Below, in pieces: positions 38,301 to 46,698 of a DNA stretch of 64,000 nt. This stretch comes from Alphaproteobacteria bacterium CG1_02_46_17 (GTDB taxonomy: Bacteria > Pseudomonadota > Alphaproteobacteria > Micavibrionales > Micavibrionaceae): contig MNUG01000019.1 in the NCBI GenBank assembly GCA_001871905.1, positions 104,752 through 168,751 on the forward strand, given 5' to 3'. Below the pieces are notes generated by a model. That model saw nothing but the letters and a program-made list of their open reading frames with translations. It had not been told where the DNA came from and ran no database searches. Made by a program: the position numbers and the translations under genes. How positions within the stretch are numbered: position 1 is the first letter of the stretch; each line of letters opens with the position of its first letter.

Positions 38301-40712
38301 GTTCCGGCTATAGCAGGAAATGGGTCTGTCGTTTCCTTGAGTGAGGATCTTTTACTTTATAATGGTATTGGAGGATTTTCACAGAATGGCCGAGAGTATG
38401 TGATTGTTACCAACCCTGGTGAGAAAACACCGGCTCCATGGTCGAATGTACTGGCCAACCCAAAATTTGGAACCGTGATTTCTGAACGTGGACAATCCTA
38501 TACATGGAGCGAGAATGCCCATGAATATCGCCTTAGCCCTTGGAATAATGACCCTGTCAGCGATCAAGGCGGAGAGACTTTTTATATTCGCGATGAGGTT
38601 ACAGGAAAATTCTGGTCGCCAACACCTGGACCTTGCGAAAGCGATACACCGTTTATAACCCGTCATGGCTTTGGGTATAGTGTATTTGAACATATTGAAA
38701 GTGGCATTAAAACCGAACTAACTGTCTATATAGATACAGTTGAGTCCGTCAAGTTCTCGGTTTTAAAAATTACCAATCTTTCCGGTCGCACGCGCCATAT
38801 CTCTGCGACTGGATATGTTGAGTTAATTTTGGCGGACTTGCGTTCGAAATCAAAAATGCATGTCATCACCGAGATTGATGAACAGACAGGTGCTTTGATT
38901 GCGCGCAACTCATACAACACCGAATTCACGGATAGAATTGCATTCTATGATGTGGATGATCTCAAGAAAACCATCACGGGCGATCGCCGCGAATTTATTG
39001 GCAGGAATGGGTCCTTGCGACGTCCATCCTGCATGGAGCGTTCAAGCTTGTCTGGAAGAGTGGGGGCTGCACTTGACCCTTGTGCGGCAATCCAAGTGCC
39101 GCTAGATTTAGCGAGTGGTCAGACACATCAGATTACGTTCCGGCTTGGCATGGGTGGAAGAAATTCAGAAGAGGTGGGCAAGACAGTGCGCCGCCTACGC
39201 GGCCCCGAAATTGCACGTGCGTCTTTGACGGCAGTTCATTCGCAATGGAGAGAAATTCTGGATCCGGTTAAGATTGAGACACCAGACCAGTCGCTTAACC
39301 TGCTCACCAATGGCTGGTTAATGTACCAGACGATTGCATGTCGTATGTGGGCGCGCAGCGGATACTACCAATCTGGTGGGGCTTACGGATATCGTGACCA
39401 GTTACAGGATGCAATGGCTGTCGTCTATACAAAACCGGGCTTACTCCGTGCACAAATTCTTCTCCACGCGGCCCACCAATTTGTTGAGGGGGATGTCCAG
39501 CACTGGTGGCACCCACCTTCGGATCGCGGAGTACGCACGAAATGTTCAGACGACTATCTCTGGCTGCCTTTGGCAACCTCGCGATATGTTGAATCAACGG
39601 GGGATACAGCCGTTCTGGACGAAGTTGTTCATTTTATCGAAGGCCGGAAGCTGAATCCTGACGAAGATTCCTATTACGACCTACCCATACAATCTCATGA
39701 ACGGGCAAGCCTTTATCAGCATTGCGTCCGCGCTCTTGAATATGGTTTTAGGTTCGGCGAACATGGGCTTCCCTTGATTGGGTCGTGCGATTGGAACGAT
39801 GGTATGGATAAGGTTGGGCACCAAGGCAAGGGCGAGAGCGTTTGGCTCGGATTCTTCCTCTATGACATCCTCCTCAAATTTGTTCCGATTGCACGACAAC
39901 AAAACGATGATACTTTTGCTATACGTTGCCAATTGGAAGCCGAACGGCTTCAGAAAAATATTGAAGACCATGCATGGGATGGGGCGTGGTATCGCAGGGC
40001 CTATTTTGATGATGGCACCCCGCTTGGAACTGCACAGGCGGAGGAGTGTCGGATTGACTCCCTCTCACAAAGCTGGTCGATCCTATCAGGTGCAGGCGGT
40101 GTGGAACGTTCAAAAACGGCAATGGAAGCTGTCGATCATTATCTGGTCCGCCGTGATAGCCGATTGATCCAGTTGCTTGACCCACCTTTTGATAAATCAA
40201 GCCTGAATCCAGGCTATATCCGAGGTTATGTTCCGGGGGTTAGGGAGAATGGCGGACAATATACACATGCTGCCGTCTGGACAGCCATGGCATTTGCAAA
40301 ACTTGGAGATAATGAAAAAGCGTTTGAACTTTTGCAGATGATTAATCCTTTGAATCATTCGCGCAACAAAGACGAGGCAATGCTTTACAAGGTAGAGCCA
40401 TATGTCGTAACCGCGGACGTGTACGGTGCGGGGACGCATATTGGGCGCGGAGGATGGAGTTGGTACACGGGTTCGTCTGGCTGGCTTTACCGACTGATTT
40501 TGGAATCTATTATTGGTATGAAACTCGAAAACGATAAACTCATCTTTACTCCTTGCCTTCCCAAAGACTGGAACGCCTGTACGTTGTATTATAAATATAA
40601 ATCAACGCACTATACCATCCGGTTGGAGCGGGGTGCGGGTGGGTCTTCACGCCCAACTGAAATTCATCTGGTTGATGATGGCAGAGCACATGAAGAGATC
40701 GTGGTTTTCTAA
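32316..40712 (+). CDS. ndvB: Cyclic beta-1,2-glucan synthase (NdvB/Cgs type)
   Basis: 2798 residues from the first in-frame ATG. The protein makes periplasmic cyclic beta-1,2-glucan, used in osmoadaptation and host interaction in rhizobia and Brucella. Hydrophobic segments near 375-430 and 780-960 flank the GT84 glucosyltransferase region, with LDTDTQLPRD near 592 and RHRWIRGDWQLS near 739. A glycoamylase-like domain follows (GISESGYYAFDAALNYQYRA near 1358), then GH94 phosphorylase-type sequence (GYRDQLQDAM near 2354, CDWNDGMDKVG near 2491) that sets ring size. The N-terminus looks truncated: upstream codons read HPIRSELFSVYQ, like other NdvB proteins, but lack a start codon; dropping one T from the run at 32188-32192 would connect to an ATG at 32153. 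Confidence 0.93.
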   Translation: MGLHGEHLAQSHKVIEGVAIDQLLYRLDDNEKIINEACDLLAHSVKDKRQITPASEWLLDNHPLIAQHIGIARKHLPKGYSRGLPRLQDGNTIGNPRVYELALETISHTDARIEIESLNTFISSYQSVTSLKLGELWAIPIMLRLALIENLRRVAARIYISRINKNLADFWADKMISVTETDPTNLILVIADMARSNPPMESSFIAEMARRLQGHGPALAMPLTWMEQRLEETGMTIEQLVHAEVQQQAIDQVSVSNSVGSLRFLDDMNWQEFVEDASVVEGILKKDPAGVYHLMDFTTRDRYRHCVERVAKNSGYSEEFIAQTVLNLAQTNNLDNRQGHVGYYLIDQGLAQLEHDVAYKPKFLDKCCRFVEHHPLNIYLGLVFLIVVGIAYTLIRFAHSDGLDNGLIFIIGLFAIIAASHLAISMVNFLATIIAKPRPLARLDFSEGIPETARTMVVVPTLLTSLQSVDDLCEALEVRYLANLGNNLYFCLLTDFTDAKEEMAENDEVLLSHVEDKIINLNQKYLQDGSGPFFLFHRPRVWNESEGVWMGWERKRGKLCNLNTFLMDGVPESFSRIVGSTETLTHIKYIITLDTDTQLPRDTAWQLAAAMAHPLNRPVYDEDSQRIVAGYGILQPRIAASLPGNNASLYAQLSGGEPGIDPYTRTVSDVYQDAFGEGSFIGKGIYDVETFERVLNGRFEENRVLSHDLLEGCLVRSGLLSDVQLYEAYPSKYSDDASRRHRWIRGDWQLSKWIFGKVAGPDGKLKKNPLSILSRWKIFDNLRRSLVALAFVVLLVNAWLTSDSPTSWMLLIATLLFLPSLYASIFDLSQKSKDVTIGQHLLASAYTIGRHLGNTGFSFLCLPYEAFYSIDAILRTVWRMLISKRKLLEWTTSSEAGCKNGTNFHSVALRMWFAPAFVTVIGSILISQSLPTVYHAAPVLALWMLLPVIVWRLSLPLKKKKEDISNDQALYLRKLSRKTWAFFETYVGPEDHWLPVDNVQERPIAVVAHRTSPTNMGMALLANLSAFDFGYITLGAMIERTENTLLSMAELERYRGHFYNWYDTQSLVPLNPLYISTVDSGNLAGHLLVLRVGLLEVLEKPVVNARLFEGLLDTYYILRDSAIENDDKLGVMEAMLLDACKNKSQFLSSIISQLKEISEFAADYLAGTDAMKASEEAWWASALAIQSRKAFEEISAFYGFAEGDAIPTPRDLALHNKASGLADLVSKVEELADMASDMSKMDYDFLYEKNKRLLRIGYHVADRRLDPGYYDLLASEARLGCFVAIAQGRLPQESWFALGRQLRNIGHKKILVSWSGSMFEYLMPLLVMPTYDKTLLDQTYKSVVMRQINYGTQRDVPWGISESGYYAFDAALNYQYRAFGVPGIGMKRDLADDLVIAPYASAMGLMVMPKESCTNLQRLSKEGFEGRYGFYEAIDYTPLRLPRGKRHATVQSFMAHHQGMIFLSLAYSLLDQPMQKRFSSEPMFQSTMLLLHEKIPRSVAIYSNEPKFDEISLLKSYSYGSSVRVFNTAMMSTPEVNLLSNGRYNVMISSAGGSYSRWHDLSVTRWHEDSTRDNWGAFCYIKDLSSGVFWSTTYQPTLTVPDLYEVIFSEGRAEFRRRDQLIDTQTEIVVSPEDDIEMRRTRITNNSSVRRTIEITSYAEAVLAPSMADASHPAFSNLFVQTEILHKRHAIVCTRRPRSYGEEPPWMFHLMVAHGADVQQVSYETDRLKFIGRSRTAAAPKAVVESGLLSDTEGPVLDPIVAIRYRITLEPEQSAIIDVVIGAADNRELCDVMIDKYQDSHMADRALELAWTHSQVILRQLNASEADAQLYERMAGAIIYPNALLRADANVIARNHRGQSGLWSYAISGDIPIVLLQIKDISNIELVRQMVQAHAYWRIKGLAVDLVIWNEDNAGYRQSLQDQIYGMIAAGVEANVIDHPGGIFVRPGDQISYEDRILLESVACIIIADDRGGLEEQISRTPIKTARVPRLSLTPVPAIAGNGSVVSLSEDLLLYNGIGGFSQNGREYVIVTNPGEKTPAPWSNVLANPKFGTVISERGQSYTWSENAHEYRLSPWNNDPVSDQGGETFYIRDEVTGKFWSPTPGPCESDTPFITRHGFGYSVFEHIESGIKTELTVYIDTVESVKFSVLKITNLSGRTRHISATGYVELILADLRSKSKMHVITEIDEQTGALIARNSYNTEFTDRIAFYDVDDLKKTITGDRREFIGRNGSLRRPSCMERSSLSGRVGAALDPCAAIQVPLDLASGQTHQITFRLGMGGRNSEEVGKTVRRLRGPEIARASLTAVHSQWREILDPVKIETPDQSLNLLTNGWLMYQTIACRMWARSGYYQSGGAYGYRDQLQDAMAVVYTKPGLLRAQILLHAAHQFVEGDVQHWWHPPSDRGVRTKCSDDYLWLPLATSRYVESTGDTAVLDEVVHFIEGRKLNPDEDSYYDLPIQSHERASLYQHCVRALEYGFRFGEHGLPLIGSCDWNDGMDKVGHQGKGESVWLGFFLYDILLKFVPIARQQNDDTFAIRCQLEAERLQKNIEDHAWDGAWYRRAYFDDGTPLGTAQAEECRIDSLSQSWSILSGAGGVERSKTAMEAVDHYLVRRDSRLIQLLDPPFDKSSLNPGYIRGYVPGVRENGGQYTHAAVWTAMAFAKLGDNEKAFELLQMINPLNHSRNKDEAMLYKVEPYVVTADVYGAGTHIGRGGWSWYTGSSGWLYRLILESIIGMKLENDKLIFTPCLPKDWNACTLYYKYKSTHYTIRLERGAGGSSRPTEIHLVDDGRAHEEIVVF

Positions 40713-41247
40713 ATGGGTGAAACCTTGACGATGTTATGATTAGATTTTTTTATAAAAATAGGTCTGGGAATTTGGGGGAATTGTTGAACTCGCTCACCCT
40801 GTGGAATTTAACCCCTCGATTTGCTCTCATCCATACTGCTTTTCTATGCTGCTTTTATATGGACTCCTTCTTTTCTATCCGAATTTACAGGCTCGGAGAC
40901 TGTGATTGCTGTTTGTGTATCCTTGAAGATTGCTCCAGCGTGAATGAATTCGGAATTTTCAAATTCGTATATGAGTTCTTTTAGCGTGATAACAGGTTCA
41001 GTAGGCATGAGCGCCCTGACTTCTGGAAGTTTACAATATGGAACTGTTGGGCGATACCACAGCACTGGCTATGAGTATAATGATCTGGGCCACTCACAGA
41101 AGTCAATGAAACCCTTGGGGAAGTCACCCTTATGGTATGGTACGGTTTTTCTGTAAGCAAGAACTCACTTAAAAGTCGTTGCCTACTTTTTAAAAGATGT
41201 ATTTTTATTCTGTGTGGGATGAAAATATTTTCTAAAAGAAAGATAAT
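40713..41247. other. Intergenic region between glucan synthase gene and tRNA-Ser
   Basis: About 535 bp, AT-rich. It contains one doubtful minus-strand reading frame (40844-41008). No terminator with a clear stem is visible after the glucan synthase stop. Confidence 0.4.
40844..41008 (-). CDS. Doubtful short ORF
   Basis: 54 residues from an ATG at 41008 (MPTEPVITLKELIYEFENSE at the start). The composition is protein-like (no stop-poor low-complexity bias), but there is no obvious ribosome-binding site and no recognised family. It may be a decayed gene remnant next to the tRNA. Confidence 0.25.
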   Translation of the reverse strand: MPTEPVITLKELIYEFENSEFIHAGAIFKDTQTAITVSEPVNSDRKEGVHIKAA

Positions 41248-41338
41248 GGCGGGCAGAGGGGGATTCGAACCCCCGATGGGCTCACACCCATACTGCTTTT
41301 CGAGAGCAGCGCATTCAACCGCTCTGCCACCTGCCCGC
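41248..41338 (-). tRNA. tRNA-Ser (anticodon CGA)
   Basis: On the minus strand GCGGGCA (41338-41332) pairs with TGCCCGC (41255-41249) as acceptor stem. The anticodon arm is CTGCT-CTCGAAA-AGCAG with anticodon CGA, reading UCG. A long variable arm (typical of serine tRNAs) and the T-arm GGGGGTTCGAATCCCCC follow. CCA is not encoded. Such tRNAs are common integration sites. Confidence 0.95.
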
Positions 41339-41537
41339 AGAATAGAGCGTTTATAAAGTGGATATTTGTTCATTTCAAGAGAAAATCACTCATTCTCCAT
41401 TTAGGCGTCTTTTTTACCTTTTTCTTGGGTTTTGGGACGTTAATAGCTGACATGTTCAGTGTATTGTTCAGAGGTGAGACTTCCTCCTCCCCTTTTACCT
41501 ATAAAGGAATTGCTCCAAGATTTTTTTCAACTATAAT

Positions 41538-41562
41538 CTATCCTACCCCTCTTTGAGGATAG
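41538..41562. promoter_or_regulatory. Inverted repeat upstream of the P-type ATPase gene
   Basis: CTATCCT (41538-41544) and AGGATAG (41556-41562) are perfect inverted copies with an 11-nt spacer, 35 bp before the ATPase start. The position suits an operator; no regulator gene is adjacent. Confidence 0.4.
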
Positions 41563-41596
41563 GTGCTAAGACGCGCATAATAACTAAAAATATGGG

Positions 41597-44335
41597 ATGA
41601 TCATGAACCACAAACAGCCGGAAGAGATCCATCCCGCGTGGCACAGTATATCAAAAGAAGATGTCATCCAAAAATTCGGAGCTTCAGCTTCTGGTCTATC
41701 CAATGTTGAGGCGCTTACTCGACTAGATAGATACGGCGCAAACCGTCTTCCGGAAGCAGCCAAGAGCAGCGCATTCTTGCGCTTCCTCTTGCAATTCCAC
41801 AATATCCTTATTTATGTTTTACTCGGATGTGCGGTGGTGACGGCAGCTCTCGATCATTGGATTGATAGCGGTGTGATTATGGCGGTAGTGATTGTCAACG
41901 CTATCATCGGTTTTCTTCAGGAGGGCAAGGCGGAAAGAGCGATGGATGCCATCCGCCATATGCTATCTCTTCATGCCAATGTCATTCGTGATGGCAAACG
42001 CATAAACATTGAAGGTGAAAAGTTAGTTCCGGGCGACATCGTTTTACTGGAAGCAGGAGATAAGGTTCCCGCCGATCTTCGTCTTCTTGATGCGCATAGC
42101 CTGTTAGTGCAGGAAGCAATTCTCACTGGAGAATCTGTGCCCGTGGAAAAACATGCTGAACCAGTAGATGAACACGCACCGCTTGGTGATCGCTCGTGCA
42201 TGGCATTTTCCGGAACATTGGTGGCTAGAGGGCAGGGCAAAGGTGTTGTGGTTTCTACAGGGGGGCAGACCGAGATTGGTCACATCAGTGGTTTACTTTC
42301 CAAAGTCGAGACTCTCACCACTCCTCTCGTGACGCAAATGGGGGTGTTTGCCAAGTGGTTGACGATTTTGATTGTGCTGATTGCAGCATTGCTTTTGACC
42401 TATGGATACTTTGTAGGACACCGTGATTTTACCGAAATTTTTATGGCGGTGGTTGGGTTGTCAGTTGCTGCCATCCCGGAAGGATTGCCGGCCGTATTGA
42501 CAATTACACTCGCCATCGGTGTGCAGTCCATGGCTCAACGTAACGCCATCGTACGCAGACTGCCCGCCATTGAGACTTTGGGGGCTGTCTCGGTGATTTG
42601 CACTGATAAAACGGGAACTCTAACTCACAATGAGATGATGGTGGCATCGGTGCTTACACACCAGCATATGTTTACATTAGGGGGGGATGGCTACGTGCCT
42701 AAAGGTGCGTTGATGCTGGAAGATGCCAGTGTTTCTCCTTCAGAGCATAATGTCTTGGAAGAGCTTGCGCGGGCCGCAACGCTTTGCAACGATGCCGACT
42801 TGCGCCAGCAGGACGGTGTGTGGGCGGTAGAAGGTGATCCGATGGAAGGAGCACTTTTAGCCTTCGCAGCTAAAATGGATATAGATATTCGCAACGAACG
42901 ATCGACATGGGCCCGCACCGATGAAATACCCTTTGATGCCAAACATCGTTTTATGGCGACACTAAATCATGATCACGAGGGGCATGCCTTTGCATATATC
43001 AAAGGGGCCCCTGAGCGGATTATTTCCATGTGTCTTAACCAGCGCAGCGCAAATGGAAATACAGAACCACTTAATACAGGATACTGGAATGAGAAGGCAG
43101 AAGCAATTGCCGCACTTGGTCAGCGCGTTTTGGCTTTTGCTGTCAAGTCAGTGAAATCTGAGCATTCCGTGCTGGAGCATTCCGACGTAGAATATACTCT
43201 AACGTTGCTCGGCATGGTGGGGATGATTGACCCACTACGTAGCGAGGCGATTGTAGCAGTTGCCGAGTGTCATAGTGCAGGTATCCGAGTGAAAATGATT
43301 ACAGGCGATCACGCCAAAACCGCCATTGCCATCGGCAAGCAAATAGGGCTGCAAAATTCCGATAGGGTAATGACCGGTGCCGATCTTGATGTCATGAATG
43401 ATGCTTCGCTGCGTCAGGCGGTTCTGGATTGTGATATTTTTGCCCGTACCAGTCCAGAACATAAGTTGCGCCTTGTCATGGCATTACAATCCCATGGTAT
43501 GACGGTTGCGATGACTGGAGACGGAGTGAATGATGCTCCAGCGCTTAAACGGGCCGATGCGGGTATAGCCATGGGCAGAAAAGGCTCGGAAGCCGCCAAG
43601 GAGGCAGCAGAACTGGTACTGGCTGATGATAACTTTGCCTCTATCGTTGCTGCTGTGCGCGAGGGCAGGACTGTCTATGATAACATCAAGAAAGTTATCA
43701 GCTGGACAATCCCTACGAGCACAGGCGAAGCGATGACCATCATTGTGGCGCTGCTCTTTGGCATGACATTGCCAGTTACGCCGATTCAGATTCTCTGGGT
43801 CAACCTTATTACTGCGGTTACGCTTGGCTTGGCATTGGCTTTTGAGCCAACCGAGGAGAACACGATGCGCCGTCCGCCGCGCCCGCGTAATGAGCCGTTA
43901 CTCAATGGTGAGCTGGTGTGGCATATTGTGCTAGTTTCCACGTTATTTCTTTGTGGTGTTTATGGTATTTATTCTTACGCCTTAGATCGCGGGTATTCAT
44001 TGGAACTTGCACGCACCTTTGCGCTTAATACACTTGTGGTGATGGAAATTTTCCAGTTGTTCTTTATCCGTAATATTTACAGTACGTCACTGACATGGAA
44101 GTCCGTGCGTGGTACAAAAATGGTGTGGTTGACCGTGGGCGTGGTTACTGTCGCGCAATTTGCCATTACCTATTTACCGCCGCTGCAAACCGTGTTTTCC
44201 ACTGAATCTATTCCATTCTGGGATGGTGTGCTTATCATTGCGATTGGCGTGGCGCTGTTCGCCATAATTGAAACGGAAAAGCAAATACGCCTTCGCCTTC
44301 GGGAAATGAACCGATCGTCAAAGGATTTGGTCTGA
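41597..44335 (+). CDS. P2-type cation-transporting ATPase
   Basis: 912 residues. The Cation_ATPase_N domain lies at about 8-80, the actuator domain has LTGESVPVEK, helix M4 has IPEGLPAVLTI, and the phosphorylated Asp is about 337 in CTDKTGTLTHNEM. The hinge motif MTGDGVNDAPALKRADAG is intact. M6 reads NLITAVTLGLALAFEPT, lacking the Asp that SERCA uses for calcium site I/II, so it resembles cyanobacterial PMA1-like or Na+/K+-type bacterial pumps more than Ca2+-ATPases. Two start codons (41597 and 41603) are possible. It is preceded by an inverted repeat and stands next to tRNA-Ser; its 3' end faces an unknown gene. Confidence 0.9.
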   Translation: MIMNHKQPEEIHPAWHSISKEDVIQKFGASASGLSNVEALTRLDRYGANRLPEAAKSSAFLRFLLQFHNILIYVLLGCAVVTAALDHWIDSGVIMAVVIVNAIIGFLQEGKAERAMDAIRHMLSLHANVIRDGKRINIEGEKLVPGDIVLLEAGDKVPADLRLLDAHSLLVQEAILTGESVPVEKHAEPVDEHAPLGDRSCMAFSGTLVARGQGKGVVVSTGGQTEIGHISGLLSKVETLTTPLVTQMGVFAKWLTILIVLIAALLLTYGYFVGHRDFTEIFMAVVGLSVAAIPEGLPAVLTITLAIGVQSMAQRNAIVRRLPAIETLGAVSVICTDKTGTLTHNEMMVASVLTHQHMFTLGGDGYVPKGALMLEDASVSPSEHNVLEELARAATLCNDADLRQQDGVWAVEGDPMEGALLAFAAKMDIDIRNERSTWARTDEIPFDAKHRFMATLNHDHEGHAFAYIKGAPERIISMCLNQRSANGNTEPLNTGYWNEKAEAIAALGQRVLAFAVKSVKSEHSVLEHSDVEYTLTLLGMVGMIDPLRSEAIVAVAECHSAGIRVKMITGDHAKTAIAIGKQIGLQNSDRVMTGADLDVMNDASLRQAVLDCDIFARTSPEHKLRLVMALQSHGMTVAMTGDGVNDAPALKRADAGIAMGRKGSEAAKEAAELVLADDNFASIVAAVREGRTVYDNIKKVISWTIPTSTGEAMTIIVALLFGMTLPVTPIQILWVNLITAVTLGLALAFEPTEENTMRRPPRPRNEPLLNGELVWHIVLVSTLFLCGVYGIYSYALDRGYSLELARTFALNTLVVMEIFQLFFIRNIYSTSLTWKSVRGTKMVWLTVGVVTVAQFAITYLPPLQTVFSTESIPFWDGVLIIAIGVALFAIIETEKQIRLRLREMNRSSKDLV

Positions 44336-44359
44336 TATATAAATGAAAGTCTCCTTGTA

Positions 44360-45895
44360 TTAAGAAGCTAGATTGCGGGCGATGTGGGTTACCGCATTGT
44401 AGCATTGTTGGCCAAAGGGATGGGGCTTATATTTAGAGAAGGCCATCTCTATACACTTCCCGTCACAACTAGTAGATTCAGAACTATGACATGACCTCAA
44501 GTGTTCATGCATACTGCTGCGCAGCCCAATGAAAATATCTTCAGCCTCCCGGGCAGCTTTGGGATGCTCTTCTATAGTTTGTGTTTTACCAACACTAAAA
44601 TACCAATGCTGAAATAGAGCGGATATTTCTTCAAGGGAACATTTACTGTTTTCATATTTTGGGGCGGCAGGTGATGCGGAAGGCCATAGCTTCATTTTGA
44701 AGCGGTTTTCAAAATCCAGAGCAGATTCATTTATGAACGGGGAGGGTAGAAGTGGCCCGATATGCAGGCTGTGACATATGGCCTTGAACATTGTTGACAA
44801 GGTCGCTTTGCCGAGGATATCGGGCATTTCTGCTTGCAAGAGTGCAATAATTTTCGCTTGCCGGTCTTCTGATGATAATTCAGGATTATTAATGATACTT
44901 TGCAGGGCGGTGTGAATATCTTCTATTTCAGGAAAGGTAGGAGCAAGGGTTTCTGGCATATTGTCACGAAGCATCAAAATCTCGTGTACCAGCTCGCCCC
45001 CTAGCATGAAAGAGGTCATTTCTGCGATAGGGGCAAGAAGGTCTATAAGTTCATCATTATCCGACATATGCCCAATTTTGTTTTTGAGATCAGTAAGGCG
45101 ATCGACCAAATCGTTTCCGGTTTCAATATTGAGGTTGTTCTTGAATTCTGTCAGAAGAATCTGAAGTTCTGCAACCTCTTCATGTAATTGGATAAGTTCG
45201 GGGTAGTTCAAGAGAGTTTCTACTTTTTCAGTCAAGGCGTCTAGATTCTCGTAGTTCTCAATCCCCTCCACAACCAGATCAAGAGCCAAGGAGTGGGACG
45301 GATCCAAGAATTGGACATCATCATTCTTCTGAGTTCCAAGATACAAAACCACACATTTTTTTCTTCCGCTCTCTAGGAACGTTCCCAGATCGGTATTATT
45401 CATTACACTGGATGTTGACCCATGAATGGTCAAACGGCGCGCAATCTGAAGGTAATCTGTTCCATAGGAGCGATCAGCATCATAGGCACACATATGTGCC
45501 GGATTATAGTCAGGGACATCCGGCTTTTTGTCAGTGATTTCGAGGCGCAAAAAAACCTGGGCGGCAGGGACGGTCTTAATAAACCTTACCGCTTGAGCCA
45601 AAAGCTCTGGAGCCAAACCGTCTGTGCGTGGGGCTCCTAAAATTGAATCAAGGTATTTTGCAAGGCTCAGCAGTGCCTTATAAGATGTATCCTTAACTTC
45701 GAACGACTTTATTCTCCCTCTGTCGTGCATGCCCACAAGTGTACGAACATCTTTCGAAATTTCCGGATTAAGGAGTCCGTCTGTATGTCCCTTATCTGCT
45801 CCCCTTTTAAGGATGGTCTCTAATAGACGTCCCTCGTTTAAGCCTGCATGCGATACAGGCTTGGCGGCATATGCCGCAAATACAGTGGAATTCAT
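44360..45895 (-). CDS. Unrecognised 511-residue protein
   Basis: No signal peptide, membrane helix or catalytic motif. Residues 215-345 are Leu/Glu-rich and likely helical or coiled coil (KVETLLNYPELIQLHEEVAE region). The C-terminus has a cysteine-containing stretch CHSSESTSCDGKC. An early segment has a His/Asp/Arg mix (GADKGHTDGLLN, GMHDRGRIKSF). It is 39 bp downstream of the DUF2946 gene on the same strand, so the two are probably co-transcribed. Function unknown; the large helical body could be a scaffold or effector. Confidence 0.6.
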   Translation of the reverse strand: MNSTVFAAYAAKPVSHAGLNEGRLLETILKRGADKGHTDGLLNPEISKDVRTLVGMHDRGRIKSFEVKDTSYKALLSLAKYLDSILGAPRTDGLAPELLAQAVRFIKTVPAAQVFLRLEITDKKPDVPDYNPAHMCAYDADRSYGTDYLQIARRLTIHGSTSSVMNNTDLGTFLESGRKKCVVLYLGTQKNDDVQFLDPSHSLALDLVVEGIENYENLDALTEKVETLLNYPELIQLHEEVAELQILLTEFKNNLNIETGNDLVDRLTDLKNKIGHMSDNDELIDLLAPIAEMTSFMLGGELVHEILMLRDNMPETLAPTFPEIEDIHTALQSIINNPELSSEDRQAKIIALLQAEMPDILGKATLSTMFKAICHSLHIGPLLPSPFINESALDFENRFKMKLWPSASPAAPKYENSKCSLEEISALFQHWYFSVGKTQTIEEHPKAAREAEDIFIGLRSSMHEHLRSCHSSESTSCDGKCIEMAFSKYKPHPFGQQCYNAVTHIARNLAS

Positions 45896-45934
45896 GGAAA
45901 ATTTTTCCCTAAATTAGTTGCCTTGAAAGAGTAA

Positions 45935-46294
45935 CTAAGCGATTAGGGAAGGAGGGGCTCTTGATGGTGGAGAAAAATGAAACCGGTTTGTATCGAGAAC
46001 CTGCACGATCGGCGAGGTCTCAGCCATAATCAAAACAGGCGTTTCAAAAGCAGGGGTATAAATTGGAGGAGCATCAATCGCAGCAGATAAAAAAGAGTAT
46101 GGGCAGGGATTTTTTTGATGGTCAGGGGAGGTCGGAGCCCCATTGTCATCGACGGTAATAGTTTTTAGCTCCGTACCCGAACAAATCTGAATCGTATGTT
46201 TACCGGAAAAATCCGGCATAAATCCCACAGGTACCATCGCGCGGATCAAAAAGACCAGCGCCAAAACAGATAATAGTGATCTATTCCGTACCAT
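45935..46294 (-). CDS. DUF2946-type exported protein
   Basis: 119 residues. It begins with a basic stretch and a hydrophobic helix (LLSVLALVFLIRAMVPVGFM), then MPDFSGKHTIQICSG, which is the conserved DUF2946 pattern of aromatic/Pro-Gly-Phe-Met-Pro and a Cys. A second Cys is in NPCPYSF. Proteins of this family often accompany copper or other metal resistance genes. The C-terminal 35 residues are Pro/Ser/His-rich. It is probably first in a two-gene unit with the 511-residue protein. Confidence 0.65.
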   Translation of the reverse strand: MVRNRSLLSVLALVFLIRAMVPVGFMPDFSGKHTIQICSGTELKTITVDDNGAPTSPDHQKNPCPYSFLSAAIDAPPIYTPAFETPVLIMAETSPIVQVLDTNRFHFSPPSRAPPSLIA

Positions 46295-46698
46295 ATTTGT
46301 TACCTACACCCCTTTTAACAATGTTGCAAGTTAACATATCCAGTTTTTTAGAATGAGCTACACGCGTTCTGATTTGAACTTGAGACTCGTGGAATGAAAT
46401 GTTTTATTTTTGCATGGTCACCATGGGAAAAGGTCGGGTATTCACGAATTTCTTGCACTTGAAAGAGCTTGATGATGGATGTTACTAATTTATAAAATGG
46501 CGGTGGGCGGAGGACTCGAACCAAGTTACCTATAAGATGCGTCCCTTGATTTACTTATGTTCCTCGATTTCCGCCGAAATGTTACCCGTATTTTGCGACA
46601 AGTGGCGCAGTCAAATGTCGCTGAACATAAAATAGTTCAGCTCGCACCCGACAGTTTCAGATGCTACGATTTTTCTGGGCATACGTCCAGATGCGGGA
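46295..46698. other. Intergenic region holding a tRNA-like 3' fragment
   Basis: About 400 bp without convincing gene. A short open frame (46557-46943, plus) overlaps nrsF in antisense and has no ribosome-binding site. The one notable element is the tRNA-like fragment at 46498-46522. Confidence 0.45.
46498..46522 (-). other. tRNA 3'-end-like fragment, possible attachment site
   Basis: The minus strand runs from a T-loop (GGTTCGAGTCC) into TCCGCCCACCGCCA, the shape of a tRNA 3' half with a CCA-like end. The 5' part of the T-stem and the rest of the tRNA are missing, so it is not a working tRNA. Such fragments are left at one end of elements inserted in tRNA genes. The matching full tRNA is not in the window. 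Confidence 0.5.

Noticed and set aside
41132-41373. Reading frames across tRNA-Ser
   Set aside because: They are translations of the tRNA sequence itself.
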